From contig CAWJYN010000007.1 of NCBI GenBank assembly GCA_963847145.1, forward strand, positions 682,001 through 746,000: a DNA stretch of 64,000 bases. The letters are read 5' to 3'. Source of the stretch: JABFRJ01 sp963847145. Its GTDB lineage: Bacteria > Pseudomonadota > Alphaproteobacteria > Rhizobiales > Hyphomicrobiaceae. The notes under the pieces are model-generated. The model was given only the letters and a program-made list of their open reading frames with translations. It was not told the DNA's origin and did not search any database. The position numbers were made by a program, and so were the translations under genes. Position 1 is the stretch's first letter; every line of letters begins with the position of its first letter. Below are positions 1-6,471 of the stretch, one piece after another.

Positions 1-261
1 AGCTTTTCTGTGCTATCCTACGCCATTCGCTTGATACCAATCGGCACAGCCTACGCCGTTTGGACCGGCATCGGCCCAGTTGGCGCGGCCCTGCTCGGCA
101 TCTTGATCTTCTACGCGCCGACCAATCTATTCCCATTGTGGCTGACGTGCATGATCGGGGTGGACCGCATCCGCGTCCGCCCCGATCGGCATGCGCCGCT
201 GCCCCGTGCGACATCAAATGCGGTAGCGACACGCAGCACCACGGATGCAAGCTTCATCTGA
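1..261 (+). CDS. SMR-family efflux protein, 5'-truncated by window edge
   Basis: The frame is open from base 1 and reads through a stretch typical of the small multidrug resistance (SMR/SugE-QacE) transporters: LSYAIRLIPIGTAYAVWTGI then GAALLGILIF. In this family that segment is the end of TM2 to TM3 of a four-helix inner-membrane exporter of about 105 residues that works as a dimer. The N-terminal half lies outside the window. The usual Gly-Glu after TM3 is replaced by Tyr-Ala-Pro, and the C-terminal part (VDRIRVRPDRH onward) is hydrophilic and too long for TM4, so the gene is probably damaged as well as cut. The family call is sure; that it is functional is doubtful. Confidence 0.7.
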   Translation, partial: SFSVLSYAIRLIPIGTAYAVWTGIGPVGAALLGILIFYAPTNLFPLWLTCMIGVDRIRVRPDRHAPLPRATSNAVATRSTTDASFI

Positions 262-396
262 TCGTGCCGCCGTCGGACTAAGTCTTTTGCAGCGGCAGCT
301 ACGCGTTGATGCTCACCGTCGGCAATTCGGAACTGGGCAGCCGGCTCTCAGGCAACCGCATCATAGTGGAACGACCACCGACCAGAGGACCGGCTC

Positions 397-594
397 ATGC
401 AACTGCAACCGATCTCAAGCGCCACGCAGCCACAGCCCGTTGCGATCCCATTGCCGCCGCCGGCCGATGTTCCGTTTCCGCCATTCGGTGACCCGATACC
501 CCCTCTCCGGCAGCTGGCTGAAATTGTCCGGCAACAGGGTCCAGCGCGCCCGACAGATCCGGTGACTTCCATCCCCGTAGTCGGCGAGTTCTGA
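397..594 (+). CDS. Small proline-rich hypothetical protein
   Basis: The ORF has 65 codons and starts with ATG about 9 bases after GAGG, a usable ribosome-binding site. The product is rich in proline (runs such as PLPPPADVPFPPFGDPIPPL) and has no signal peptide or membrane segment. I do not recognise the family. It could be a real small gene of the island or chance coding in GC-rich DNA. Confidence 0.35.
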   Translation: MQLQPISSATQPQPVAIPLPPPADVPFPPFGDPIPPLRQLAEIVRQQGPARPTDPVTSIPVVGEF

Positions 595-648
595 GCCCGA
601 TCCGGCCTAGACGCTTCTGGGACGTGAAACACAACATCAGCAGGTAAC

Positions 649-960
649 GTGACGCGCGCCCCCTCAATAGCAGCTTCGCTAGTCATACTCGGCCTGACCG
701 GGACGGTTGCCACGGCGATGCAGCCGTTACGGCCCCATGAACACCGTATCGGGCATGATTTTCAGCCCGTCGCCTCGTGGCGCTACGACGACAATTGTGC
801 ATGGCGTGACGGCCGCTGGGTGGTCGATCTAGGTATCGGCAGTGTGGTGCTCTACCGTCCAACACGGCCTAGTCGCGACTGGAACTGGCGCAACGACGGG
901 CGACGCCAGGGTTGGCATGATAGGCGGCTTAACGTTTGGCATCGGCACGACAACAAGTGA
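649..960 (+). CDS. Small exported hypothetical protein
   Basis: It starts with GTG after an AGGT-containing leader and encodes 103 residues. Residues 1-23 form a signal peptide (SIAASLVILGLTGTVATA). The mature part is rich in Trp, Arg, His and Asp and ends in a basic, aromatic tail (WHDRRLNVWHRH). I know no function. It resembles the small secreted proteins common in Hyphomicrobiales, but I cannot name a family. Confidence 0.4.
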   Translation: MTRAPSIAASLVILGLTGTVATAMQPLRPHEHRIGHDFQPVASWRYDDNCAWRDGRWVVDLGIGSVVLYRPTRPSRDWNWRNDGRRQGWHDRRLNVWHRHDNK

Positions 961-1115
961 GCCGCGCAGCTCCGCGACCGCGATGCGTGCAACAAGGAAA
1001 CAGCGGCAATTTCGCAGTCGGCGGGGCACATGACGCGTTCCGCTGCTTTTTCGCCAGATGCCGCGCGTGGAGGAGCCTGCCATCCACCGCTGCGAATCCC
1101 CGGAAAGGTTCCACA

Positions 1116-1847
1116 ATGCCGCAAGTCCGGACGATCGCCCCAGCAGAACAGGCCACCGCCCTGGCTGCCACTCAGCGTGCGGTCGTTCAAGAAATCAATG
1201 TCTACGGCCATTCGACGTTGCTCTATTGGTGGCCGGCGTGGGTGTTCGGATTCGTCTTTGCGCTGCTCAATGCCGGACAGGAAACAATCCTGGCCACCGC
1301 ACCCGGCGCATAGCCAAGTTCAGCGCTTGGTCTGAAGTGCCTGGCTATCCTGTTGCTTTTGGTCGTGTTCACGAACGTGCGACTGCGCGGGATCAATTCG
1401 GTGGTGGCGTTGCTGAGCGCCGCCTTCATTGCCGTTATGTTGGCTTGGCTCGGGTGGTGGGACGACATTGCAAAAGTCATTCCGTACTTGTCGGTGCACA
1501 TGAACACCGGCTTCTATCTCGTGTTTTCAACCGGGTTGCTCGCCATCTGGCGGCTGATGTTCTTCGTCTTCGACCGTATGACGCATTGGCGCATCCGGCT
1601 AGGACAGATGACCGAAGAGCACCTCATCAGTGGCGCGGCGGAAAGCTTCGATACCAACGGTTTGCGGTTCCAGAAACTCAGTTCAGATTTGTTCCGATCG
1701 CTGCTCGGTCTTGGTGCGGGTGACCTGAAGGCGACCATGGCGGGCGAGGGAGGTGCTGTGATCGAGCTGCCGACTGTCATCTTCGTCGAACGCAAGGTTC
1801 GCGCCATTGAGAAATTAATCACAGTGAAGCCGGAACGTACGTCCTGA
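1116..1847 (+). pseudogene. Conserved membrane protein gene with an in-frame amber stop
   Basis: ATG at 1116 follows a good GGAAAGG site. The frame runs 65 codons (ending GQETILATAPGA) to a TAG at 1311-1313 and continues in the same frame, without an indel, for another 178 codons to a TGA at 1845-1847. The whole would be a 243-residue protein with TM segments near residues 30-50, 72-86, 93-112 and 125-145 and a soluble C-terminal domain (MTEEHLISGAAESFDTNGLR onward). It matches in layout an uncharacterised bacterial membrane family that starts with YWWP and has LRGI-VV and HMN-GFYLVFS motifs. The single TAG makes it a pseudogene or a sequencing error. Confidence 0.6.
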
Positions 1848-1883
1848 CGCGTGGGGCGACTGCCTTTGGGAAACCCAAGATCG

Positions 1884-2113
1884 ATGACCGCCAGTGCAGC
1901 CGACAGCCCCCTCGAGACATCCAAGATCGTGGCGCTCCCAGTTGAAGGGGGCGCGGCCGACGGGCTGCCGCCACGGTCGGTCGGATGCGGTGCCATCCCT
2001 GGCCTTGAACGTCATTGCCGTTTTGGCTGTGTTCGGCGCGCTCTACTTTGCCGCGTCCTTGCTCGTGCCGATCGCAGCAACTGTGCTGCTCAGCATGATG
2101 CTTTCGGCCCCGG
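1884..2113 (+). pseudogene. 5' fragment of an AI-2E family transporter gene, frameshifted and fused
   Basis: From ATG 1884 the frame reads MTASAADSPLETSKIVALPV. Near 1975-1990 the coding moves one frame and continues as SLALNVIAVLAVFGALYFA, then LLVPIAATVLLSMMLSAPVR, the first membrane hairpin of the AI-2E/PerM permease family (normally 350 residues or more). At about 2113 the homology stops abruptly. From there the DNA is the antisense of the PRC-barrel gene on the minus strand. Only about 70 codons of the permease remain, so this is a remnant made by a deletion or recombination. Confidence 0.6.
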
Positions 2114-2426
2114 TCCGGACGCGTGTTTCGGCAAGGCCGAAAAAGCCGCCGACATCGGCATGCATTTCAGTCACCTTGCCGGAGCCGTCGCGTGCAAAAA
2201 CAGCGACTTCGCCGAGCTTTTTGGCATCGCTGCTGTAAACGGCCTTGTCGATCCACTCTTTGGCCTGTTGGTCATTTAGCGTGACGCCGTCCGTCATTGG
2301 TGCCGCCGTTGGGACGGCAGCTGGCATTGTGGCGGCCGGTGGTTTCATGGGGACTGCTGTTTGTGCGGATGCCACCGTGGCGGTGGCGAGTGAAGCGGTA
2401 AAGGCCGCGAGAAGGATCAGTTTCAT
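2043..2426 (-). CDS. Exported PRC-barrel-like protein with replaced C-terminus
   Basis: ATG at 2426 is preceded by AGGAG. Residues 1-21 are a signal peptide (LILLAAFTASLATATVASA), then a Pro/Ala linker, then a short PRC-barrel-like unit (KAVYSSDAKKLGEVAVFARD, then VGGFFGLAETRVR). In relatives this unit goes on for another 20-30 residues. Here the reading frame passes after about residue 105 into the antisense of the AI-2E fragment, giving the unrelated tail GAESIMLSSTVAAIGTSKDAAK. The protein may still be made but its C-terminus is foreign. It is probably an envelope stress protein, like the paralogous PRC protein at 5564-6091. Confidence 0.6.
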   Translation of the reverse strand: MKLILLAAFTASLATATVASAQTAVPMKPPAATMPAAVPTAAPMTDGVTLNDQQAKEWIDKAVYSSDAKKLGEVAVFARDGSGKVTEMHADVGGFFGLAETRVRTGAESIMLSSTVAAIGTSKDAAK

Positions 2427-2482
2427 TTTGAACTCCTGAATTGGGGTGCAGCGACGCCGCGCGGGGCGGCGCCTTGCAGGGA

Positions 2483-2683
2483 TTACTTCTTGGCGTGGGC
2501 GGCGCTCTTGCCGTGCGCTTCGGTAGCCAATTTTTGTGCGGCTTCACCGGAGCCATAGGCAGTTGTGGACTTTTCAACGGCGGCGGTGTGGTCACCTTTT
2601 CCGTGCAGATCGGCGGCGGCCTTGTGGGCCTTGGCGGCCGCTTCATGATGTTCGGCGGCTTTGGTGTGCGTCGTGACTGGCAT
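2483..2683 (-). CDS. Small hydrophilic His/Lys/Ala-rich protein
   Basis: This 66-residue protein is highly charged and helical, with no membrane segment: MPVTTHTKAAEHHEAAAKAH, then GKGDHTAAVEKS, ending HGKSAAHAKK. Small proteins of this composition (TKAAEHHE-AA start) are common in rhizobia near CsbD and PRC-barrel genes and are thought, without proof, to act in desiccation or osmotic stress. It lies upstream of the PRC gene on the same strand with a 56-bp gap, so the two may form an operon. The motif at 2895-2909 points toward it. Confidence 0.6.
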   Translation of the reverse strand: MPVTTHTKAAEHHEAAAKAHKAAADLHGKGDHTAAVEKSTTAYGSGEAAQKLATEAHGKSAAHAKK

Positions 2684-2720
2684 GAGAGAGTTCCGTCATT
2701 GCTGGGGTTAATTTGAAATG

Positions 2721-2754
2721 AGCGACCTCGGATCGGGGGAGATCCGAGGTCGCT
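2721..2754. repeat. Perfect 14-bp inverted repeat
   Basis: AGCGACCTCGGATC (2721-2734) and its exact reverse complement (2741-2754) are separated by GGGGGA. There is no T-run after the stem on the plus strand and only a T-rich, non-uniform stretch on the minus strand. It sits 38 bp upstream of the minus-strand gene starting at 2683, so it could be an operator or leader hairpin for it rather than a terminator. Confidence 0.5.
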
Positions 2755-2894
2755 TGTCATCGGTTGCTGTCACAAAGGGCAGCCGCGCATGGTTCTAAAT
2801 GGAGAAGACAAGCGGTACCGATGAAGACCGGCTAAATGGGGGGACATTCAGCGGGTGTTGGCATCTAGTTTTCTCGTGCTGGCTCGCACCAGCC

Positions 2895-2909
2895 TCGGAA
2901 TCTACTCAG
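2895..2909 (-). promoter_or_regulatory. Copy 1 of the island motif CTGAGTAGWTTCCRA
   Basis: Read on the minus strand it is CTGAGTAGATTCCGA, followed by GGCTGG. It points toward the 66-residue protein gene starting at 2683, about 210 bp away. The other copies are at 4118, 4667 and 11972. A regulatory role is inferred from position and repetition only. Confidence 0.45.
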
Positions 2910-3052
2910 CTTGCCTCGGCGTACCAATAAGGTCACCAGCGAAGGATTATGCCCCCGGCGGCCGATGGCTCCTGACCTGCGATTGGTCAACTCCATGCAC
3001 TGGAGCCGTGCTATAGTTGCGCGCAGCGACCTCGAAAGCAGGGCTAACTTGC

Positions 3053-4108
3053 ATGCCAGACAAGCAGTTGCAGCCGCTCGGTCATGGTCGAGCTTACGAG
3101 AGTTCGGGCCACGCAAAAGCGCGCGCACCGCCAGAAATGAGCGCGGACGTTGGTGTGCGTCCATCGAACAATGTGAGTGCCGCCAAGCACCTTGCCGACG
3201 CCGTCCATGATTTGCGTCAGCCACTTCAAACGCTGTTTTTACTATCGTCTCTGCTCGCTAAAGCGGTGGATAGCGAGGCGGCGAAAGCACTTGTCGCAAG
3301 GATTGATGTTTCTTTGACCGCAATGGCGGCCACTTTGGGTGGCTTGGCTATCTCACCGCCCACGCGCAGTGACACGCGCGAGCCAGCCAACCGGCCAAAC
3401 CTCGGTCGTGCACTTGCTTTGCCGCAGGCTGCGGCCCCTCCCGACATTGCCGCGTTTGCAAAACACGCATCGATCATTTACGTCGTCGACGACGATGAAG
3501 ACCTGCGTACAGCCTTGCGCAGCGTGCTGGAGGATGACGGGCACGAGGTGCGCGATTTTGCGTCGTGCGAGGCGTTTCTCGCGAGAGAGCAACGCAGCGG
3601 CGACGGTTGCCTCGTGGTTGACGCCTATCTGCCCGGCATGAGCGGCCTTGAACTCTTGCAGCGGCTGCGCACCAACGGAGACGCGGCGTTGCCAGCGATC
3701 ATGATCACCGGCCAGAGCGACGTCCCGATGGCGGTGGATGCTATGAAGGCTGGCGCTGTGGACTTTATCGAGAAGCCAATCGGCCGCGAGGGTCTCCTGA
3801 ATTGCATTCGGCGCGCTGTCGAGCAGTCGCGGGACCAGAACGCACGTGCCGTCTGGCAGCAGGAAGCGGAGGACCTCGTGGCTGGCCTGACGGCACGGCA
3901 GCGTGAGATTATGGACCTCGTTCTGGCGGGCGTGCCGAGCAAAAATATCGCTGCCGATCTCGGCATCAGCCAACGTACAGTGGAGAACCACCGCGCGGCC
4001 ATCATGGCGAAAACCGGCGCCAAATCGCTGCCGGCCTTGGCTCGGCTCGCAGTCACAGCGCTATCGGCCGGGTCTGTGGCACCGCGAAGCCACTCTTGTC
4101 CAGAGTGA
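3053..4108 (+). CDS. H-box / receiver / LuxR-type HTH regulator
   Basis: The start is taken at ATG 3053; TTG 3017 and ATG 3137 are possible. Residues 42-98 look like the dimerisation/phosphoacceptor helix of a histidine kinase, with H-box HDLRQPLQTL (His52), but no ATP-binding domain follows. Residues 140-258 form a FixJ-type receiver: acidic VDDDED (146-148), phospho-Asp190 in VVDAYLP, Thr/Ser region ITGQSD and Lys241 in EKPI. Residues about 273-335 are a LuxR/GerE HTH (LTARQREIMDLVLAG, GISQRTVENHRAAIM). So it should be a DNA-binding response regulator carrying a lone His domain, perhaps as phosphorelay module or docking surface. It resembles the C-terminal end of large CheB/CheR-PAS-kinase-receiver hybrids from which the catalytic part was lost. 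Confidence 0.8.
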   Translation: MPDKQLQPLGHGRAYESSGHAKARAPPEMSADVGVRPSNNVSAAKHLADAVHDLRQPLQTLFLLSSLLAKAVDSEAAKALVARIDVSLTAMAATLGGLAISPPTRSDTREPANRPNLGRALALPQAAAPPDIAAFAKHASIIYVVDDDEDLRTALRSVLEDDGHEVRDFASCEAFLAREQRSGDGCLVVDAYLPGMSGLELLQRLRTNGDAALPAIMITGQSDVPMAVDAMKAGAVDFIEKPIGREGLLNCIRRAVEQSRDQNARAVWQQEAEDLVAGLTARQREIMDLVLAGVPSKNIAADLGISQRTVENHRAAIMAKTGAKSLPALARLAVTALSAGSVAPRSHSCPE

Positions 4109-4117
4109 TGCCCGTTC

Positions 4118-4132
4118 CTGAGTAGTTTCCGA
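4118..4132 (+). promoter_or_regulatory. Copy 2 of the island motif CTGAGTAGWTTCCRA
   Basis: CTGAGTAGTTTCCGA followed by ACCTAC. It begins 10 bp after the regulator's stop codon and lies about 100 bp upstream of the host-attachment-family gene at 4232, in the direction of that gene. Confidence 0.5.
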
Positions 4133-4231
4133 ACCTACTGCTGCTTTGTCCACTCGTTCACAAATTCCCGCGCGCGCCGGAACGGGCCGACGGTTTGGCC
4201 GGAGGCATTGTGCGCCGAGGAGACCCTGAGC

Positions 4232-4636
4232 ATGTCCCACATCATTCCAGACAAGGCATTGGTTGTCGTTGCCGACGGAACAGGCGCCAAGTTCTTCCGC
4301 CATGCCAGCCACCAATTCGGCAAGCACAAGCTGGCCCCGGACGGCGAGTTCAAACCACGTCGCTTGGCTGAACAGGGGCCCGCGGGACATCGCCCGCCTG
4401 AACAGTCGCGCCAGGAAACCGACGAAGCGACCTTCGCCAAGCAACTGGCGCATGAACTCTACCGCCGCGCCCACAGCGGTGACTTTGCAGCGCTGGTACT
4501 GATCGCCGATCACGGGACGCTCGGGCAAATGCGGCCCTTGCTCCACAAAGAGGTGCAGTCGCGCGTCGTTCTTGAGCTCGCCAAGACGCTGACGAAAGCG
4601 CCAATCGCCGACATCGAGGCGGCTTTGCACGTCTAA
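4232..4636 (+). CDS. Host attachment family protein (baeRF-like)
   Basis: ATG 4232 has a GGAG site 9 bases upstream; the longer upstream frame lacks one. The 134-residue product matches the family annotated as protein required for attachment to host cells: KALVVVADGTGAKFFRH at the start, a variable middle with EFKPRRLAEQGPAGH and QETDEATFAKQLAHELYRRA, then FAALVLIADHGTLGQMRPLL and an ELAKTLTKAPIADIE end. The name comes from an Agrobacterium phenotype. The fold is related to the archaeal release factor eRF1 core, and the biochemical role is unknown. It is cytoplasmic. It lies between two copies of the island motif, so it may be its own transcription unit. Confidence 0.8.
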   Translation: MSHIIPDKALVVVADGTGAKFFRHASHQFGKHKLAPDGEFKPRRLAEQGPAGHRPPEQSRQETDEATFAKQLAHELYRRAHSGDFAALVLIADHGTLGQMRPLLHKEVQSRVVLELAKTLTKAPIADIEAALHV

Positions 4637-4666
4637 GTGCTTGGTTTGGGCCGCGAGGCCCGGCGA

Positions 4667-4681
4667 CTGAGTAGATTCCGA
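4667..4681 (+). promoter_or_regulatory. Copy 3 of the island motif CTGAGTAGWTTCCRA
   Basis: CTGAGTAGATTCCGA followed by TCCTAT. It lies 30 bp after the stop of the host-attachment-family gene and about 125 bp upstream of the next gene (4808), in the same direction. Confidence 0.5.
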
Positions 4682-4807
4682 TCCTATGGCGCCGTGACCA
4701 AACAACTTAAGACTTGGCGCATGCTGGCAGCCGTGCCCGAGCCCCAAAAGCGAACGGAGCACCAGTAATCTGCCAGGAGAAATACTCGCTTCGGATCGGA
4801 GGCACCC

Positions 4808-5038
4808 ATGCCGCATACACACCCCGCCCAATCAAACCTGCAGCATGTCTCCGTCATGTACGGCGATGGTGCTCACTCGTTTTGGCTGGAGCGCGGCGCA
4901 ACACTGGCGGAGTTGGCCGTTCACGTGAACGGCCTACATGCGCTGCACGTCGGCGCGCCGCTCACGATTGATATTCTGTTTAAGCCGAAGCCTCGGCGCT
5001 CGCAAAGCGGGCCGCTGCAGCAGCAAATCACTGCCTAA
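4808..5038 (+). CDS. Small conserved hypothetical protein
   Basis: ATG 4808 follows a strong GGAGG site. The 76-residue protein is soluble: QHVSVMYGDGAHSFWLERGA, then TLAELAVHVNGL and VGAPLTIDILF, a pattern I associate with small uncharacterised rhizobial proteins found among stress genes. It probably heads the cluster with the CsbD, DUF3309 and PRC-barrel genes (gaps of 35-75 bp), with motif copy 3 upstream. Confidence 0.6.
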   Translation: MPHTHPAQSNLQHVSVMYGDGAHSFWLERGATLAELAVHVNGLHALHVGAPLTIDILFKPKPRRSQSGPLQQQITA

Positions 5039-5073
5039 GTTTCAAGCACCAGGTATTGGGAAGGACCACCATC

Positions 5074-5265
5074 ATGGACAAGGACCGGATTAAAGGCGCT
5101 GCCCAAAAAGTCAAAGGCAAGATTGAGAAGGCCGTTGGCCGTCTCACGGGCAACAAGCGCATCGAAACAGACGGCAAAATCGATGAGGCGGCCGGCACCG
5201 TTCGCCAGGCCGTTGGCAAAGGCAAGGATGCGGTGCGCGACGCTATCAAGGATCGTGCGAAGTGA
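5074..5265 (+). CDS. CsbD family stress protein
   Basis: This 63-residue hydrophilic protein has the CsbD signature: MDKDRIKGAAQKVKGKIEKA, GRLTGNKRIETDGKIDEAAG and a final VGKGKDAVRDAIKD. In Bacillus the family is induced by the general stress sigma factor; its molecular role is unknown. The start at ATG 5074 rather than the upstream in-frame GTG (5056) fits the family N-terminus and a GGAAGGACC leader. It is cytoplasmic and probably co-transcribed with its neighbours. Confidence 0.9.
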   Translation: MDKDRIKGAAQKVKGKIEKAVGRLTGNKRIETDGKIDEAAGTVRQAVGKGKDAVRDAIKDRAK

Positions 5266-5330
5266 AGGCGCTGTTGAAAGTCTGGTCAATGTAATCAATC
5301 GGTCGTCGCCGGCATTGAGGAACTCTGACT

Positions 5331-5489
5331 ATGCCGATCAGCACAATTCTACTGGTGCTCGTGATCCTCATGTTGCTGGGCGCTATTCCCACGTGGCCGC
5401 ACAGCCGCTCTTGGGGATACGGCCCGTCCGGGGCCATTGGCACCATCGCGATTGTGGTCCTGCTCCTCATCGTGCTTGGCCGGATCTAA
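5331..5489 (+). CDS. DUF3309 family membrane peptide
   Basis: This 52-residue gene begins MPISTILLVLVILMLLGAIP, then WPHSRSWGYGPSG, then a second membrane helix GTIAIVVLLLIVLGRI. The layout (two helices joined by a Trp-Pro-His-Ser-Arg-Trp-Gly-Tyr-Gly-Pro-Ser-Gly loop) is that of DUF3309, a small inner-membrane family of unknown function frequent beside CsbD and GlsB genes in proteobacteria. Confidence 0.85.
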   Translation: MPISTILLVLVILMLLGAIPTWPHSRSWGYGPSGAIGTIAIVVLLLIVLGRI

Positions 5490-5517
5490 GCCAACAATAG
5501 ACGTGTTTTTACTTAAA

Positions 5518-5541
5518 CATCACGCGCCGCGGCGCGTGATG
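5518..5541. repeat. Perfect 24-bp palindrome
   Basis: CATCACGCGCCG and its exact reverse complement abut without a spacer, 28 bp after the DUF3309 stop and 23 bp before the PRC-barrel start. With no T-run after it, an operator for a dimeric regulator is as likely as a terminator. Confidence 0.5.
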
Positions 5542-5563
5542 CGCCATCAAGGATATCGACATA

Positions 5564-6091
5564 ATGACATCCCGGACAAAAGCCCTCGCTTTCACCTCAC
5601 TCATCGGAGCACTCACAATGTCTACCCAACTTGTTGCGCAATCGGCAACCACAGCCATCCCGTTTGTCACGGCCCAGCCTGCCGATGAGTCACTCGCCCG
5701 CGTGTTCCTCGGTGCCAACGTCACCAACATGCTGGGCGAAACCGTCGGCGATGTCAGCGATATTGTCTTCAACAAGTCCGGGCACATCAGCACCGTCGTT
5801 CTCGGCGTCGGCGGTTTTCTCGGCATGGGCGAGAAGCATGTCGCGGTGCCCTACAGCGCACTCACCATCTCCACCGGTACAGAAGGTGCCCGCACTATCG
5901 TTATCGCGGCCAGCAAGGATGCGCTGAAACTGGCGCCGGTCTTCACCGCGACCGAGAAGACCACAATGGATGCGGTCAAAGACAAGGCCGCCGACCTTGG
6001 GCACAAGACCGCCGACAAAGCCAACGAGTTGAAGGATCAGGCGGCCAAGAAGATTGACGACATGACGAAAGGGACTGCCGTCAAGAAATAA
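5564..6091 (+). CDS. Exported PRC-barrel protein with helical C-terminal tail
   Basis: ATG 5564 has AAGGAT upstream. Residues 1-26 are a signal peptide (ending TQLVAQS). Residues about 45-110 form a PRC-barrel (FLGANVTNMLGETVGDVSDI, then VLGVGGFLGMGEKHVAVPYS). Residues about 130-175 are a lysine- and alanine-rich amphipathic helix like LEA or YtxH tails (KDKAADLGHKTADKANELKD). It is probably periplasmic and linked to envelope stress. The PRC unit is a paralogue of that at 2043-2426. It lies in line with csbD, DUF3309 and the GlsB-like gene. Confidence 0.8.
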   Translation: MTSRTKALAFTSLIGALTMSTQLVAQSATTAIPFVTAQPADESLARVFLGANVTNMLGETVGDVSDIVFNKSGHISTVVLGVGGFLGMGEKHVAVPYSALTISTGTEGARTIVIAASKDALKLAPVFTATEKTTMDAVKDKAADLGHKTADKANELKDQAAKKIDDMTKGTAVKK

Positions 6092-6138
6092 CCGGCCTCG
6101 AAGTTCCCTAGCCATCTCCTTTTTGATTGGAACACGTC

Positions 6139-6396
6139 ATGCAAGTTGAAGCGCTTCTCGTTCTCCTGCTCATCGGCGGCATCGCTGGGTTCCTGGCGGG
6201 CATCATCGTCAAGGGCTACGGCTACGGCCTAGTCGGCAATATTGCAATTGGCATCGTCGGTGCCGTGATGGGCGGTTGGTTGCTGCCGCGCCTAGGACTG
6301 TTTGCCGGCACAGACATCATCGGGCAGATTATCTCCGCCACTATCGGCGCCGTCGCCCTGCTTGTCATTCTCGGCGTGGTTCGTCGCATAGCCTGA
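6139..6396 (+). CDS. GlsB/YeaQ/YmgE family membrane protein
   Basis: This 85-residue protein has three hydrophobic helices with glycine-rich turns: VLLLIGGIAGFLAGIIVKGY, GLVGNIAIGIVGAVMGGWLL, IISATIGAVALLVILGVVRR. This is the transglycosylase-associated / GlsB stress family, inner-membrane proteins of unknown mechanism. ATG 6139 fits the family start. It is the last of the small stress genes before a hairpin at 6422. Confidence 0.85.
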   Translation: MQVEALLVLLLIGGIAGFLAGIIVKGYGYGLVGNIAIGIVGAVMGGWLLPRLGLFAGTDIIGQIISATIGAVALLVILGVVRRIA

Positions 6397-6421
6397 CAAG
6401 CACCAGCTATCCTCAGGCGCT

Positions 6422-6441
6422 GCTGCCGGTCAGCCGGCAGC
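6422..6441 (+). terminator. Hairpin after the GlsB-like gene
   Basis: An 8-bp stem GCTGCCGG/CCGGCAGC with a TCAG loop lies 26 bp after the stop at 6396. Only a short TT follows, so it is a weak intrinsic terminator at best. Confidence 0.4.
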
Positions 6442-6471
6442 GCTTCCGTGCACCTTCCCCTGGAGACAGTC

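Noticed and set aside
4100..6140. EcfG-type general stress promoters (GGAAC-N16-17-CGTT)
   Set aside because: GGAAC occurs at several places but without a CGTT at the right distance before the small stress genes.
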